Assembly: GCF_037892195.1 (NCBI RefSeq)
Contig: NZ_JATACI010000002.1
Coordinates: 2,976,001-3,040,000, forward strand
Length of the DNA: 64,000 bases
Origin: Yoonia sp. GPGPB17
Lineage (GTDB): Bacteria; Pseudomonadota; Alphaproteobacteria; Rhodobacterales; Rhodobacteraceae
Direction: 5' to 3'
Made by a program: the position numbers and the translations under genes
Notes under the pieces: generated by a model
Database searches by the model: none
What the model saw: only the letters and a program-made list of their open reading frames with translations
Told to the model about the DNA's origin: nothing
Shown: piece by piece, positions 1 to 8,077 of the stretch
Position numbering within the stretch: the first letter of the stretch is position 1
Layout: each line of letters begins with the position of its first letter

Positions 1-50
1 TGAAGACAATCCTGAACGAAAAGGCCGCAGCGGCCGCCAAGGAGGCTTAA
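1..50 (+). CDS. rpmC: 50S ribosomal protein L29, C-terminal end
   Basis: Only the last 15 codons are in the window; they read KTILNEKAAAAAKEA and end at TAA 48-50. The alanine/lysine-rich tail and the position three bases ahead of rpsQ match the universal rpmC-rpsQ order of the spc operon. The gene starts upstream of the window, so nothing can be said about its start or completeness. Confidence 0.8.
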   Translation, partial: KTILNEKAAAAAKEA

Positions 51-53
51 TCT

Positions 54-284
54 ATGCCTAAGCGTATCCTGCAAGGGGTTGTGACAAGCAACCAGAACGC
101 CCAGACCGTCACCGTTTCGGTCGAGCGTCGCTATAAGCACCCGCTGCTTCAGAAAACCATTCGTAAGTCGAAGAAATATCGTGCTCACGATGAAAACAAC
201 GCTTTCAACGTAGGTGACACAGTTCGCATTCAGGAATGTGCGCCGAAATCGAAAACAAAACGCTGGGAGGTTGTTGCCTCCTAA
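54..284 (+). CDS. rpsQ: 30S ribosomal protein S17
   Basis: A 76-residue protein of normal length for S17, a primary 16S rRNA binding protein of the small subunit. It begins [10 protein letters not shown], has the OB-fold core with the conserved [12 protein letters not shown] stretch, and the family's C-terminal motif [11 protein letters not shown] followed by a basic end. AAGGAGG lies at 40-46, inside the rpmC end, and serves the ATG at 54. It is the second gene of the visible spc operon and is followed by an 80-base spacer before rplN. Confidence 0.97.
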   Translation: MPKRILQGVVTSNQNAQTVTVSVERRYKHPLLQKTIRKSKKYRAHDENNAFNVGDTVRIQECAPKSKTKRWEVVAS

Positions 285-364
285 GGCAGCGACACCCGGT
301 TTAATCGAAACCCTGGGCCCCCGGACAGAAATCGGGATTTGCCCATAGGTCGGAAGGAAACCAA

Positions 365-733
365 ATGATCCAGATGCAGACCAATCTGGATGTTGCTGAC
401 AACAGCGGCGCTCGCCGTGTTCAGTGCATCAAGGTTCTGGGTGGTTCTCACCGTCGTTACGCCAGTGTTGGAGACATCATTGTCGTATCCGTCAAAGAGG
501 CCATTCCACGCGGTCGCGTAAAGAAGGGTGACGTCCGTAAGGCCGTCGTCGTGCGCACCGCCAAAGAAGTCCGTCGCGAAGATGGCACAGCCATCCGCTT
601 TGACAGCAACGCTGCTGTCATCCTCAACAACAACAATGAGCCGATCGGTACACGTATCTTTGGCCCGGTTGTTCGTGAGTTGCGCGCGAAAAACTTCATG
701 AAAATCATCTCACTTGCTCCGGAGGTGCTGTAA
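365..733 (+). CDS. rplN: 50S ribosomal protein L14
   Basis: A 122-residue protein, exactly the usual L14 length, starting [19 protein letters not shown]14 forms an intersubunit bridge on the 50S subunit and binds 23S rRNA. The signature [15 protein letters not shown] and the C-terminal FGPVVRELR are present. AAGGAAA at 354-360 is the ribosome binding site. The stop is two bases before rplX, so the two are co-transcribed and probably translationally coupled. Confidence 0.98.
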   Translation: MIQMQTNLDVADNSGARRVQCIKVLGGSHRRYASVGDIIVVSVKEAIPRGRVKKGDVRKAVVVRTAKEVRREDGTAIRFDSNAAVILNNNNEPIGTRIFGPVVRELRAKNFMKIISLAPEVL

Positions 734-735
734 TT

Positions 736-1041
736 ATGGCTGCGAAACTCCGTAAAGGCGACGAAGTGATCGTTCTTGCTGGCAAGGACAAGGGTAAGAA
801 GGGCACAATCAGCTCTGTCGATCCCAAGTCTGGCAAAGCGGTTGTTGATGGCATCAACATTGCTGTCCGTCACCAAAAGCAAACCCAGGCAACACAGGGT
901 GGCCGCACGCCAAAGGCGATGCCGATCCAGCTGTCGAACCTGGCCATCGTTGACAGCAATGGCAAAGCAACCCGCGTCGGCTTCCGTATGGATGGCGACA
1001 ACAAGGTGCGTTTCGCCAAGACAACAGGGGATGCGATCTAA
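736..1041 (+). CDS. rplX: 50S ribosomal protein L24
   Basis: A 101-residue KOW-domain protein: the N-terminal [19 protein letters not shown] is the KOW motif that contacts 23S rRNA during early 50S assembly. The C-terminal half contains the conserved [12 protein letters not shown] segment. The GGAGG-like sequence inside the end of rplN (719-724) serves as its ribosome binding site, and its TAA (1039-1041) overlaps the rplE ATG by one base, a typical operon arrangement. Confidence 0.97.
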   Translation: MAAKLRKGDEVIVLAGKDKGKKGTISSVDPKSGKAVVDGINIAVRHQKQTQATQGGRTPKAMPIQLSNLAIVDSNGKATRVGFRMDGDNKVRFAKTTGDAI

Positions 1042-1604
1042 TGCTTGATGCTGCAAACTATAGCCCCCGTCTCAAGGACCTTTATGCATCCACCATACGT
1101 GGTGCGATGAAAGAAGAGTTCGGTTATAAAAACGAAATGCAGATCCCGAAGCTGGACAAAATCGTCCTGAACATCGGCTGCGGTGCAGAAGCTGTCCGTG
1201 ACAGCAAGAAAGCAAAAACCGCACAGGAAGATCTGACGACCATCGCCGGTCAGAAGGCCATGACAACACGTGCCAAGAAATCCATCGCTGGTTTCCGCGT
1301 CCGTGAAGACATGCCGCTGGGTGCAAAGGTCACTTTGCGCGGCGACCGTATGTTTGAATTCCTTGATCGTCTGATCACGGTCGCAATGCCACGTATCCGC
1401 GACTTCCGCGGCGTATCCGGCAAATCCTTCGACGGCCGCGGCAACTATGCCACCGGCATCAAAGAGCACCTGATCTTCCCAGAAATCAACTTCGACAAGA
1501 TCGATGAGAACTGGGGCATGGACATCGTGATCTGCACAACAGCGAACACTGACGCTGAAGCAAAGGCACTGTTGAAGCACTTCAACATGCCGTTCAACAG
1601 CTGA
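1041..1604 (+). CDS. rplE: 50S ribosomal protein L5
   Basis: A 187-residue L5, the 5S rRNA-binding protein of the central protuberance. Seen motifs are [13 protein letters not shown] near residue 34, [19 protein letters not shown] in the centre and [19 protein letters not shown] toward the end, all family-typical. The length fits alphaproteobacterial L5. The start overlaps the rplX stop codon by one base (TAATG), so it is translated by coupling. Confidence 0.98.
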   Translation: MLDAANYSPRLKDLYASTIRGAMKEEFGYKNEMQIPKLDKIVLNIGCGAEAVRDSKKAKTAQEDLTTIAGQKAMTTRAKKSIAGFRVREDMPLGAKVTLRGDRMFEFLDRLITVAMPRIRDFRGVSGKSFDGRGNYATGIKEHLIFPEINFDKIDENWGMDIVICTTANTDAEAKALLKHFNMPFNS

Positions 1605-1617
1605 GGGGAAATTAGAT

Positions 1618-1923
1618 ATGGCTAAGAAATCCATGATCGCACGCGAAGTGAAGCGTGAAAAGCTGGTCAAGCAGTACGCCGAAAAGCGTGCCGCCTTGAA
1701 GGCAATCATCAACGACAAAGAGGTTCCCGTAGAAGAGCGGTTCAAAGCAACGCTTGAACTGGCGAAACTGCCACGGAACTCCTCTGCGACCCGTTTGCAT
1801 AACCGTTGCCAGCTCACCGGGCGCCCACACGCCTACTACCGTAAACTCAAGATCAGCCGGATCGCGCTGCGGGACCTTGGTTCCAATGGCGAAATCCCCG
1901 GTATGGTCAAGTCAAGCTGGTAA
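1618..1923 (+). CDS. rpsN: 30S ribosomal protein S14, zinc-independent long form
   Basis: A 101-residue S14. It lacks the CxxC...CxxC zinc ribbon and is the long, zinc-independent type usual in proteobacteria. The C-terminal [19 protein letters not shown] is diagnostic. It binds the 3' major domain of 16S rRNA in the 30S head. A GGGGAAA ribosome binding site lies 7-13 bases upstream. It sits between rplE and rpsH as in other spc operons. Confidence 0.98.
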   Translation: MAKKSMIAREVKREKLVKQYAEKRAALKAIINDKEVPVEERFKATLELAKLPRNSSATRLHNRCQLTGRPHAYYRKLKISRIALRDLGSNGEIPGMVKSSW

Positions 1924-1935
1924 GGAGCACATATT

Positions 1936-2328
1936 ATGAATGATCCTATCGGTGATATGCTCACACGTATCCGCAACGGCCAGATGCGCGGCAAAGCGTC
2001 GGTGGAAACACCTGCGTCCAAACTGCGCGGTTGGGTGTTGGATGTGCTGTCCGACGAAGGCTACATCCGCGGCTATGAAAAGAAGGACGGCAAAGATGGC
2101 CATCCTGCTTTCAGCATCGAGCTGAAATATTACGAGGGTGACCCAGTCATTCGCGAAGTGAAGCGGGTTTCCAAGCCTGGCCGCCGCGTTTACCTGAGCG
2201 CCAATGACATCCCATCCGTCCGTCAGGGCCTGGGCGTGTCGATTGTCTCCACCTCTCAGGGTGTGATGTCGGATGCAAAAGCACGCAGCGCCAATGTTGG
2301 CGGCGAAGTGCTCTGCACTGTATTCTAA
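1936..2328 (+). CDS. rpsH: 30S ribosomal protein S8
   Basis: A 130-residue S8 beginning [17 protein letters not shown], the family's invariant N-terminus, and ending with the conserved [18 protein letters not shown] region and VLCTVF. S8 binds the central domain of 16S rRNA and in enterobacteria represses this operon by binding its mRNA; whether that holds here cannot be seen. AAGGAGC at 1922-1928 is the ribosome binding site, directly after the rpsN stop. Confidence 0.98.
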   Translation: MNDPIGDMLTRIRNGQMRGKASVETPASKLRGWVLDVLSDEGYIRGYEKKDGKDGHPAFSIELKYYEGDPVIREVKRVSKPGRRVYLSANDIPSVRQGLGVSIVSTSQGVMSDAKARSANVGGEVLCTVF

Positions 2329-2337
2329 GGGGATATC

Positions 2338-2871
2338 ATGTCTCGTATTGGTAAAAAACCGGTTGAGCTGCCCTCTGGCGTCACCGCCTCTGTGTCAGGT
2401 CAAACCATTGAAGTGAAAGGCCCCAAAGGGACCCGCAGCTTCAAAGCAACGGACGATGTGACCATCACTGTTGATGGCAATGTTGTCACCGTTGAACCAC
2501 GCGGTAAATCCAAGCGCGCGCGCCAGCAGTGGGGCATGAGCCGCACAATGGTTGCAAACTTGGCCACCGGCGTATCCGAAGGCTTCAAGAAAGAGCTTGA
2601 GCTGTCGGGTGTTGGTTACCGTGCACAGATGCAGGGCAACACATTGAAGCTGTCGCTGGGCTATTCCCACGACGTCAACTTTGAAGTGCCTGAAGGTGTG
2701 ACAGTGACAGCGCCAAAGCCAACTGATGTGATCGTCGAAGGTATCGACGAACAGGTCGTTGGTCAGGTTGCGGCGAATATTCGTGCTTGGCGTAAGCCCG
2801 AGCCCTACAAGGGCAAAGGTATCAAGTATAAAGGCGAATATATCTTCCGCAAAGAAGGTAAGAAGAAGTAA
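2338..2871 (+). CDS. rplF: 50S ribosomal protein L6
   Basis: A 177-residue L6 composed of two related alpha/beta repeats; it binds 23S rRNA near the sarcin-ricin loop. It starts [15 protein letters not shown], carries [20 protein letters not shown] in the middle and ends with the family signature [15 protein letters not shown]. The length is normal. AGGGGAT directly upstream is the ribosome binding site, and the gene follows rpsH after nine bases. Confidence 0.98.
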   Translation: MSRIGKKPVELPSGVTASVSGQTIEVKGPKGTRSFKATDDVTITVDGNVVTVEPRGKSKRARQQWGMSRTMVANLATGVSEGFKKELELSGVGYRAQMQGNTLKLSLGYSHDVNFEVPEGVTVTAPKPTDVIVEGIDEQVVGQVAANIRAWRKPEPYKGKGIKYKGEYIFRKEGKKK

Positions 2872-2882
2872 GGAACGCAAAA

Positions 2883-3248
2883 ATGGCAAACAGCAAGAGA
2901 CAACTGTTTCTGAAGCGCCGTATGCGCGTTCGGAACAAACTTCGCGGTGTCACAGCCAACCAGGGCCGTGCCCGTCTTTCGGTGCACCGTTCAAACAAGA
3001 ACATCAGCGCGCAGCTGATCGACGACGTGAATGGCGTGACACTCGCGTCCGCTTCGTCGCTCGAAAAGGATTTGGGCGTGGTCGGCAAGAACAATATCGA
3101 AGCCGCTTCCAAAGTGGGCGCTGCAATTGCAGAGCGCGCGAAGAAAGCTGGCGTCGAGGTTGCTTACTTCGACCGTGGTGGTTTCCTCTTTCACGGCAAG
3201 ATCAAGGCTTTGGCTGATGCGGCCCGTGAAGGTGGTCTGAAGATCTAA
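2883..3248 (+). CDS. rplR: 50S ribosomal protein L18
   Basis: A 121-residue L18, one of the 5S rRNA-binding proteins. Visible hallmarks are the basic N-terminus ([12 protein letters not shown]), [18 protein letters not shown] and the C-terminal [24 protein letters not shown]. Length and order (rplF-rplR-rpsE) are standard. It is followed by a stable hairpin at 3258-3279 before rpsE. Confidence 0.98.
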   Translation: MANSKRQLFLKRRMRVRNKLRGVTANQGRARLSVHRSNKNISAQLIDDVNGVTLASASSLEKDLGVVGKNNIEAASKVGAAIAERAKKAGVEVAYFDRGGFLFHGKIKALADAAREGGLKI

Positions 3249-3257
3249 GACAAGCGT

Positions 3258-3279
3258 AAGCCGGGGTTCGCCCCGGCTT
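3258..3279 (+). promoter_or_regulatory. UUCG-capped hairpin between rplR and rpsE
   Basis: The sequence AAGCCGGGG-TTCG-CCCCGGCTT is a perfect 9-bp stem with a UUCG tetraloop. No T-run follows, so it is more likely an mRNA-stabilising or attenuating structure inside the operon than a full terminator. The function is inferred only from the fold. Confidence 0.6.
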
Positions 3280-3351
3280 CGATGATCCGGGGCCTGTGCC
3301 ACCGTGATTGGACAACCGGGCAGACGCCCAAACATACAAAGGACGCCATCA

Positions 3352-3930
3352 ATGGCAGAACGTGAAAACCGCGGCCGTGGCCGCAACCGTGAAGAGCAAG
3401 CACCAGAGTTTGCCGACCGCCTGGTCGCAATCAACCGTGTTTCCAAGACAGTCAAAGGCGGTAAGCGCTTTGGCTTCGCCGCACTTGTTGTTGTTGGCGA
3501 CCAAAAAGGCCGTGTTGGCTTTGGTAAGGGTAAGGCCAAGGAAGTGCCCGAGGCGATCCGCAAAGCGACAGAGCAAGCCAAGCGCCAGATGATCCGCGTG
3601 GCATTGCGCGATGGTCGTACGCTGCACCACGACATCGAGGGCCGTCACGGCGCTGGTAAAGTGGTCATGCGCACAGCCCCTGTTGGTACTGGTATCATCG
3701 CCGGTGGTCCAATGCGTGCCGTGTTTGAAATGTTGGGTGTACAGGACGTTGTGTCCAAGTCCATTGGGTCCCAGAACCCTTACAACATGATCCGCGCCAC
3801 CATGAATGGCTTGTCCAAAGAGCAATCACCCCGCAACGTCGCACAGCGCCGTGGCAAGAAGGTTGCTGACATCCTGCCCAAGCGTGACGAGGCCCCTGCG
3901 GCTGAAGCACCTGCCGAAGCAGACGCGTAA
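3352..3930 (+). CDS. rpsE: 30S ribosomal protein S5
   Basis: A 192-residue S5. I place the start at the ATG 3352 ([12 protein letters not shown]), preceded by AAAGGACG at 3338-3345, instead of an in-frame GTG at 3304, because the family begins with this basic linker. The double-stranded RNA-binding S5 domain starts near residue 23 ([20 protein letters not shown]), with [15 protein letters not shown] and a C-terminal domain ending in an Ala/Glu-rich tail. S5 contributes to decoding fidelity and mRNA unwinding at the 30S entry channel. Confidence 0.97.
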   Translation: MAERENRGRGRNREEQAPEFADRLVAINRVSKTVKGGKRFGFAALVVVGDQKGRVGFGKGKAKEVPEAIRKATEQAKRQMIRVALRDGRTLHHDIEGRHGAGKVVMRTAPVGTGIIAGGPMRAVFEMLGVQDVVSKSIGSQNPYNMIRATMNGLSKEQSPRNVAQRRGKKVADILPKRDEAPAAEAPAEADA

Positions 3931-3942
3931 GGAGATTGACAG

Positions 3943-4131
3943 ATGGCTAAAACAATCGTCGTCAAGCAGGTCGGCTCTCCGATCCGCCGCCCTGCCAAAC
4001 AGCGTGCTACGCTGGTGGGCCTGGGCCTCAACAAGATGAACCGTACCAAAGAACTGGAAGATACACCTTCTGTCCGTGGTATGGTCAACAGCATCCCCCA
4101 CCTCGTCGAGATCATCGAAGAGAAGGGGTGA
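3943..4131 (+). CDS. rpmD: 50S ribosomal protein L30
   Basis: A 62-residue L30 with the compact family fold: [22 protein letters not shown] then the C-terminal [25 protein letters not shown] lies just upstream, immediately after the rpsE stop. In most bacteria rplO follows directly; here two hairpins, a foreign-looking gene and about 1.2 kb separate them. Confidence 0.97.
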   Translation: MAKTIVVKQVGSPIRRPAKQRATLVGLGLNKMNRTKELEDTPSVRGMVNSIPHLVEIIEEKG

Positions 4132-4143
4132 GCGCTGTCTTGG

Positions 4144-4164
4144 AAACGCTCCAGTGGAGCGTTT
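4144..4164 (+). terminator. hairpin after rpmD (first of two)
   Basis: AAACGCTCC-AGT-GGAGCGTTT is a perfect 9-bp stem with a three-base loop, starting 13 bases after the rpmD stop. The right arm ends in TTT. It looks like a weak intrinsic terminator or 3' processing hairpin. Confidence 0.55.
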
Positions 4165-4208
4165 CAGGCGCGAACGGGCGGAGCCCCGGCTAGCTGGAAA
4201 TGATAGAG

Positions 4209-4240
4209 CGCCTCGCAGGGAACTGCGGGGCGTTTCGGTT
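4209..4240 (+). terminator. intrinsic terminator after rpmD (second of two)
   Basis: CGCCTCGCAG (4209-4218), GGAA loop, CTGCGGGGCG (4223-4232), followed by TTTCGGTTTT. The stem has one G-U pair and a T-rich tail, the shape of a Rho-independent terminator. It ends only 12 bases before the GTG start of the inserted gene. Confidence 0.65.
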
Positions 4241-4252
4241 TTGGAGAAAGAA

Positions 4253-5011
4253 GTGCAGCAAGACTTCATATATGGCGAAGAGCATGAACTTCATGGAAGG
4301 GTCTATGATCTAGCTCAGCCGTTGCATCTAGGTTTTCGTTCTTGGGAAGAAGTGCTCCAGCACGATGATGCTCACTATGTTTGGCTAGTTGACACTCGAC
4401 TCGCCGCCCTAGGTCAAAGGGTTGAATCTCTTAACCTAGTCTTGGGCATGTTGAATACGGATGCTCTGCCGGAGTCATTCCAAGATTTCCCAATATCTCG
4501 TCTTGACTGGCTTAAGATAACGACTGATGTGTTTCTCGCTCGCCTAATATCTATTGGGGATTGTGCAGCGTTACTTGTGAATGAGATCTTTCAAACCGGT
4601 CTGAGCGAACGCGGTTGCAATAGAGAGCAACTGAGAAAGAAAGGAATAGACCGAGATATTCTGATGATACTCTCACATCTGGAGATGTCAGATAGTCCAC
4701 TTCGGTTGGAGCGAAATTCTAGGTTTCACCATGGTTTTGAAAGGCCCTACTCTCAGGATTATGATGCCTTCCGCATTGCGGCCACCTTCGAGCATGCTGG
4801 GCATGGAATTGGCGGGACAGATCGACTTGGGCGTCCCATAGATGTGGAAACGCTATTCCTCGAAGCAGTCAACCATTTGAAACATGAAGTCTTGGAGACT
4901 TTTAGCAGATTAGGACCTGATTTGGAGACGCTCTACGATAAGTTGCTGCCGCGTTTCAACGTCACTTTCAGAACGCTTCGCAGAAATGGAAAGCCATTGC
5001 CTTGGGAGTAG
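4253..5011 (+). CDS. HEPN-like domain protein inserted in the spc operon
   Basis: Predicted 252 residues from the GTG at 4253, which has GGAGAAAG seven to eight bases upstream; the same frame is open further back but overlaps rpmD and the hairpins, so an earlier start is unlikely. The protein is mostly alpha-helical in appearance and not ribosomal. At residues 154-160 it has RNSRFHH, which fits the R-x4-6-H active-site pattern of HEPN ribonuclease/toxin folds, and the following G/aromatic residues resemble Cthe_2314-type HEPN proteins. The gene is visibly richer in A/T and in rare codons (CTA, ATA, AGA) than its neighbours. It sits alone between terminators, separating rpmD from rplO. A role in RNA cleavage or defence is inference only; no adjacent antitoxin or nucleotidyltransferase partner is present. 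Confidence 0.6.
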   Translation: MQQDFIYGEEHELHGRVYDLAQPLHLGFRSWEEVLQHDDAHYVWLVDTRLAALGQRVESLNLVLGMLNTDALPESFQDFPISRLDWLKITTDVFLARLISIGDCAALLVNEIFQTGLSERGCNREQLRKKGIDRDILMILSHLEMSDSPLRLERNSRFHHGFERPYSQDYDAFRIAATFEHAGHGIGGTDRLGRPIDVETLFLEAVNHLKHEVLETFSRLGPDLETLYDKLLPRFNVTFRTLRRNGKPLPWE

Positions 5012-5323
5012 AGCTTTGGCTGTCACTTCGCCCGGCTTCCCCGGGCAGCGGCCGACCTCCCCCAGGAGGCCGCTTTTGTAACGTTCCAACATGAACCGAC
5101 ATTTGTGGTCTTGGTGATACCCCCCCTTCAAACGGATGTTGCGAGGCCTCCAGGTCGGCCGCTGCCCTTCCGTTGCGCTCTGAGCTGCAACGTATTCTTG
5201 ACGCCTCCCTACACCCCGTCTATACGCCCCCAGTCGGCAAGCACTCCGCCCCGACTCAGATGTAAACGCCGTGTTTGGCCGCTCCCGTCGCTGGGGGCCA
5301 ATTCCGGCAAAAGGAGAAGCGAC
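5012..5323 (+). other. intergenic region with terminator and 16-bp inverted repeat
   Basis: No gene is visible. GCGGCC (5048-5053) and GGCCGC (5068-5073) with inner CCT/AGG pairing and a TTTT tail form a terminator for the HEPN-like gene. GGGCAGCGGCCGACCT (5043-5058) is repeated in perfect inverted orientation at 5152-5167. CGTTGC...GCAACG near 5173-5194 is a further small hairpin. AAGGAGAAG just ahead of 5324 is the rplO ribosome binding site. A promoter for rplO-secY-adk should lie here because of the upstream terminators, but I cannot point to clear -35/-10 boxes. Confidence 0.5.
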
Positions 5324-5797
5324 ATGAAACTGAATGAACTGTCTGACAACCCAGGCGCCACAACCCGCAAAAAGCGTATTGGCCGTGGCCCAGGGTCCAG
5401 CAAAGGCAAGACCGGTGGCCGTGGTATCAAAGGCCAGAAATCCCGTTCCGGCGTAGCGATCAAAGGCTATGAGGGCGGCCAGATGCCACTCTACCAGCGT
5501 CTGCCAAAGCGCGGCTTCAATAAGCCAAACCGCAAGACTTTCGCTGTGATCAACCTTGGCCTGATCCAGAAATTCATCGACGAAGGCAAGATCGACGTCA
5601 AAGCCGACATCACTGAGGATGCATTGGTTGCCTCCGGTCTGGTCCGTCGCAAGAAGGACGGTATCCGCGTTCTGGCCAAGGGTGATTTCAAAGCCAAAGC
5701 CAAGATTGCTGTCACTGGTGCCTCTAAGGGCGCCGTTGAAGCGGTCGAAAAAGCCGGCGGATCACTGACTGTCACAACACCGGCAGCGGCTGAGTAA
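5324..5797 (+). CDS. rplO: 50S ribosomal protein L15
   Basis: A 157-residue L15 starting [18 protein letters not shown]; the ATG at 5324 follows AAGGAGAAGCGAC. The glycine/arginine-rich [18 protein letters not shown] near residue 20 and [18 protein letters not shown] are diagnostic. L15 is a late-assembling 50S protein binding 23S rRNA. It is separated from rpmD by the inserted gene and from secY by a terminator-like hairpin. Confidence 0.97.
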   Translation: MKLNELSDNPGATTRKKRIGRGPGSSKGKTGGRGIKGQKSRSGVAIKGYEGGQMPLYQRLPKRGFNKPNRKTFAVINLGLIQKFIDEGKIDVKADITEDALVASGLVRRKKDGIRVLAKGDFKAKAKIAVTGASKGAVEAVEKAGGSLTVTTPAAAE

Positions 5798-5847
5798 GAC
5801 CTTGTGAGCGACCCTTTGGTCGCTTACATACCTCTTCAAGTTTTCCC

Positions 5848-5881
5848 AAACGCCGCTGATCGGGGAACCGCAGCGGCGTTT
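5848..5881 (+). terminator. terminator-like hairpin between rplO and secY
   Basis: AAACGCCGCTG (5848-5858) and CAGCGGCGTTT (5871-5881) form a perfect 11-bp stem with a 12-base loop, followed by CTTATAAAA. It would attenuate read-through into secY, so secY-adk may depend partly on partial read-through or a local promoter. Confidence 0.6.
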
Positions 5882-5900
5882 CTTATAAAAAGAGACCCAT

Positions 5901-7259
5901 ATGGCTTCTGCAGCAGAGCAAATGGCAGCCAACGTCAGTTGGAGCGCCTTCGGCAAAGCAACTGAACTGCGCCAGCGGATCATGTTCACGCTTGGTTTGT
6001 TGATCATCTACCGTCTTGGCACGTTCATTCCGGTGCCGGGCATTGATGGCCTCGCATTGGCCCAGTTCATGGAAGACGCGCAAGCCGGGATCGGTGGTAT
6101 CTTGTCGATGTTCACCGGTGGGGCACTGTCCCGCATGGCGATCTTTACCCTTGGTATTATGCCTTACATCTCGGCCTCCATCGTGATGCAGTTGTTGGGT
6201 TCCATGTGGGAGCCGCTCAAGAACCTCAAGAAAGAGGGCGAGCAGGGACGGCGTAAGCTGAACCAGTATACGCGTTATGGTACGGTCGTATTGGCCACCG
6301 CACAGGCTTACGGCCTTGCTGTGAGCCTTGAGGCGGGCGGTTTGGCAGCCAATCCCGGCCTGTTTTTCCAAGCTTCGACGGTCATTACCATCGTTGGCGG
6401 CACCATGTTCCTGATGTGGCTGGGTGAGCAGATCACCGCGCGCGGCATTGGCAACGGTATCTCGTTGATCATCTTTGTCGGCATCATTGCTGAAATCCCT
6501 GCCGCATTGGCGCAATTCCTGTCACAAGGCCGGTCTGGCGCGATCAGCCCCGCGGTTGTTGTCGGTATCATTGTGATGCTGATTGTTGTTCTGACCTTTG
6601 TGGTCTTCATGGAACGGTCGCTGCGCAAGATCCACATTCAGTATCCCCGCCAGCAGCGCGGGATGAAGGTCTATGATGGCTCCACCAGCCACTTGCCGAT
6701 CAAGGTGAACCCTGCGGGCGTTATTCCGGCGATCTTTGCCTCTGCCTTGCTGCTGCTGCCAACGACGATCAGTACATTCAATGGTGGGTCATCCGGCCCA
6801 CTGATGTCGACGATTCTGGCGCTCTTTGGCCCCGGTCAGCCGTTGTACCTGTTGTTCTTCGGCGGCATGATCATCTTCTTCACGTATTTCTACACCCGTG
6901 AAGTGGCCTTCAAGACCGAGGATGTCGCTGAGAACCTCAAGAACCAGAACGGCTTTGTCCCCGGCATTCGCCCTGGCAAGAAGACCGAAGAATATCTGGA
7001 CTACGTGGTGACCCGTATCCTGGTGCTGGGCTCCGGTTATCTGGCTCTGGTGGCCTTGCTGCCCGAGATTATCCGGGCCGAACTGGCCATTCCTTTCTAC
7101 TTTGGCGGTACCTCGATCCTGATTATTGTGTCTGTGGGTATGGACACCATCCAACAAATCCAGTCTCATCTGGTGGCACATCAATACGAAGGCCTGATTG
7201 AGAAGTCTCAGTTGCGTGGCAAGCGTAATGGAAAACGTAAAGGGCCATCGCGTCGATGA
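5901..7259 (+). CDS. secY: preprotein translocase subunit SecY
   Basis: A 452-residue integral membrane protein with about ten hydrophobic segments, the central channel of the Sec translocon. The N-terminal [28 protein letters not shown] and the plug region [21 protein letters not shown] are typical, as is the cytoplasmic loop [19 protein letters not shown]. The C-terminus is basic ([12 protein letters not shown]). The stop overlaps the adk start (ATGA), so adk is translationally coupled, the classical secY-adk arrangement. Confidence 0.98.
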   Translation: MASAAEQMAANVSWSAFGKATELRQRIMFTLGLLIIYRLGTFIPVPGIDGLALAQFMEDAQAGIGGILSMFTGGALSRMAIFTLGIMPYISASIVMQLLGSMWEPLKNLKKEGEQGRRKLNQYTRYGTVVLATAQAYGLAVSLEAGGLAANPGLFFQASTVITIVGGTMFLMWLGEQITARGIGNGISLIIFVGIIAEIPAALAQFLSQGRSGAISPAVVVGIIVMLIVVLTFVVFMERSLRKIHIQYPRQQRGMKVYDGSTSHLPIKVNPAGVIPAIFASALLLLPTTISTFNGGSSGPLMSTILALFGPGQPLYLLFFGGMIIFFTYFYTREVAFKTEDVAENLKNQNGFVPGIRPGKKTEEYLDYVVTRILVLGSGYLALVALLPEIIRAELAIPFYFGGTSILIIVSVGMDTIQQIQSHLVAHQYEGLIEKSQLRGKRNGKRKGPSRR

Positions 7260-7834
7260 ATATCATACTGCTGGGACCGCCGGGCGCGGGTAAGGGAACA
7301 CAAGCGGCCAAGCTTGTCGATGAACGCAACATGGTGCAGTTGAGCACAGGAGATATGTTGCGGGCAGCCCGGACCAGTGGGACTGAAATGGGCAAGATGG
7401 TTGCGGCTGTGATGGATCGTGGCGATCTCGTGACAGATGAAATCGTGATCGGCTTGATCCGCGAACAGCTCGAAAGTGATCAAGGTGGTGGTGGCTACAT
7501 TTTTGATGGTTTTCCACGGACATTGGCGCAGGCGGATGCCTTGGGCAATTTGTTGGTCGAGATGGGTGAGAATCTTGACTGCGTGATCGAGTTGCAAGTG
7601 AATGATGAGGTTCTGGTCGAACGCATCGTCGGACGCGCGAAAGAGGCAGAAGCCGCTGGTCAACCGGTGCGCGCTGACGACAACGAGGAAAGCCTGAAGA
7701 TCCGCTTGATGGCCTATTACAAGCAAACCAGCCCTTTGATTGGGTACTACCATGCCAAGGGTGATCTGAAATCTGTGGATGGTCTGGCCAGCATGGATGA
7801 GGTAGCGGCGAGTATTTCTAACGCACTTACGTAA
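7256..7834 (+). CDS. adk: adenylate kinase, short-lid type
   Basis: A 192-residue adenylate kinase (ATP + AMP to 2 ADP). The P-loop [10 protein letters not shown] is at residues 7-16, the AMP-binding STGDMLRAA at about 31 and the [14 protein letters not shown] motif at about 83. The lid is short and has no zinc cysteines ([17 protein letters not shown]), as in many alphaproteobacteria, explaining a length below the E. coli enzyme. The ATG overlaps the secY stop by four bases. Confidence 0.97.
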   Translation: MNIILLGPPGAGKGTQAAKLVDERNMVQLSTGDMLRAARTSGTEMGKMVAAVMDRGDLVTDEIVIGLIREQLESDQGGGGYIFDGFPRTLAQADALGNLLVEMGENLDCVIELQVNDEVLVERIVGRAKEAEAAGQPVRADDNEESLKIRLMAYYKQTSPLIGYYHAKGDLKSVDGLASMDEVAASISNALT

Positions 7835-7895
7835 GGTTTGAGCCATCCCATCGCGTCTGATCAATTCCTCAGGCCGCGTCGCACTGAAACGGAAT

Positions 7896-7907
7896 CACGT
7901 GGCACGT
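7896..7907 (+). repeat. left copy of a 12-bp direct repeat flanking an insertion
   Basis: CACGTGGCACGT here is identical to 9152-9163, which spans the start codon of rpsM. The similarity continues upstream as GGAAT in both copies. The repeat brackets about 1.25 kb containing an exported-protein gene that is not normally found between adk and rpsM, resembling a target duplication or recombination scar. Confidence 0.55.
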
Positions 7908-8066
7908 CAAGGCCGACGCACTTACAAAATTGAACAATGGCGTTTGGGCTTTCTTGTATCGGTGAAGTTTATTAGGACGATCCTACCGAGCTTTTTTGTC
8001 GCCATGGAGCATGGTTATCATTTAAACCTGCTACCATATCTTTCTCTTCGTGGTTTGACAAAATAA
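7899..8066 (+). CDS. possible 55-residue small membrane peptide
   Basis: An open frame from GTG 7899 to TAA 8064-8066 encodes a basic N-terminus (MARQGRRTYKIEQWR) and a hydrophobic stretch (LGFLVSVKFIRTILPSFFVAM). Its first three codons (GTG GCA CGT) are those of rpsM, so it may only be a scar of a duplicated rpsM start fused to inserted DNA. It ends 11 bases before the next gene. I see no known family and no strong ribosome binding site. Confidence 0.2.
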   Translation: MARQGRRTYKIEQWRLGFLVSVKFIRTILPSFFVAMEHGYHLNLLPYLSLRGLTK

Positions 8067-8077
8067 GGTCTTTAAGA

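Noticed and set aside
457..1056. Long minus-strand open frame opposite rplN and rplX
   Set aside because: It is antisense to two conserved ribosomal genes, lacks a recognisable family and has no ribosome binding site; it is the shadow of GC-biased codons.
1038..1817. Minus-strand 259-codon frame opposite rplE and rpsN
   Set aside because: It lies fully across conserved genes and shows no protein features; treated as a shadow frame.
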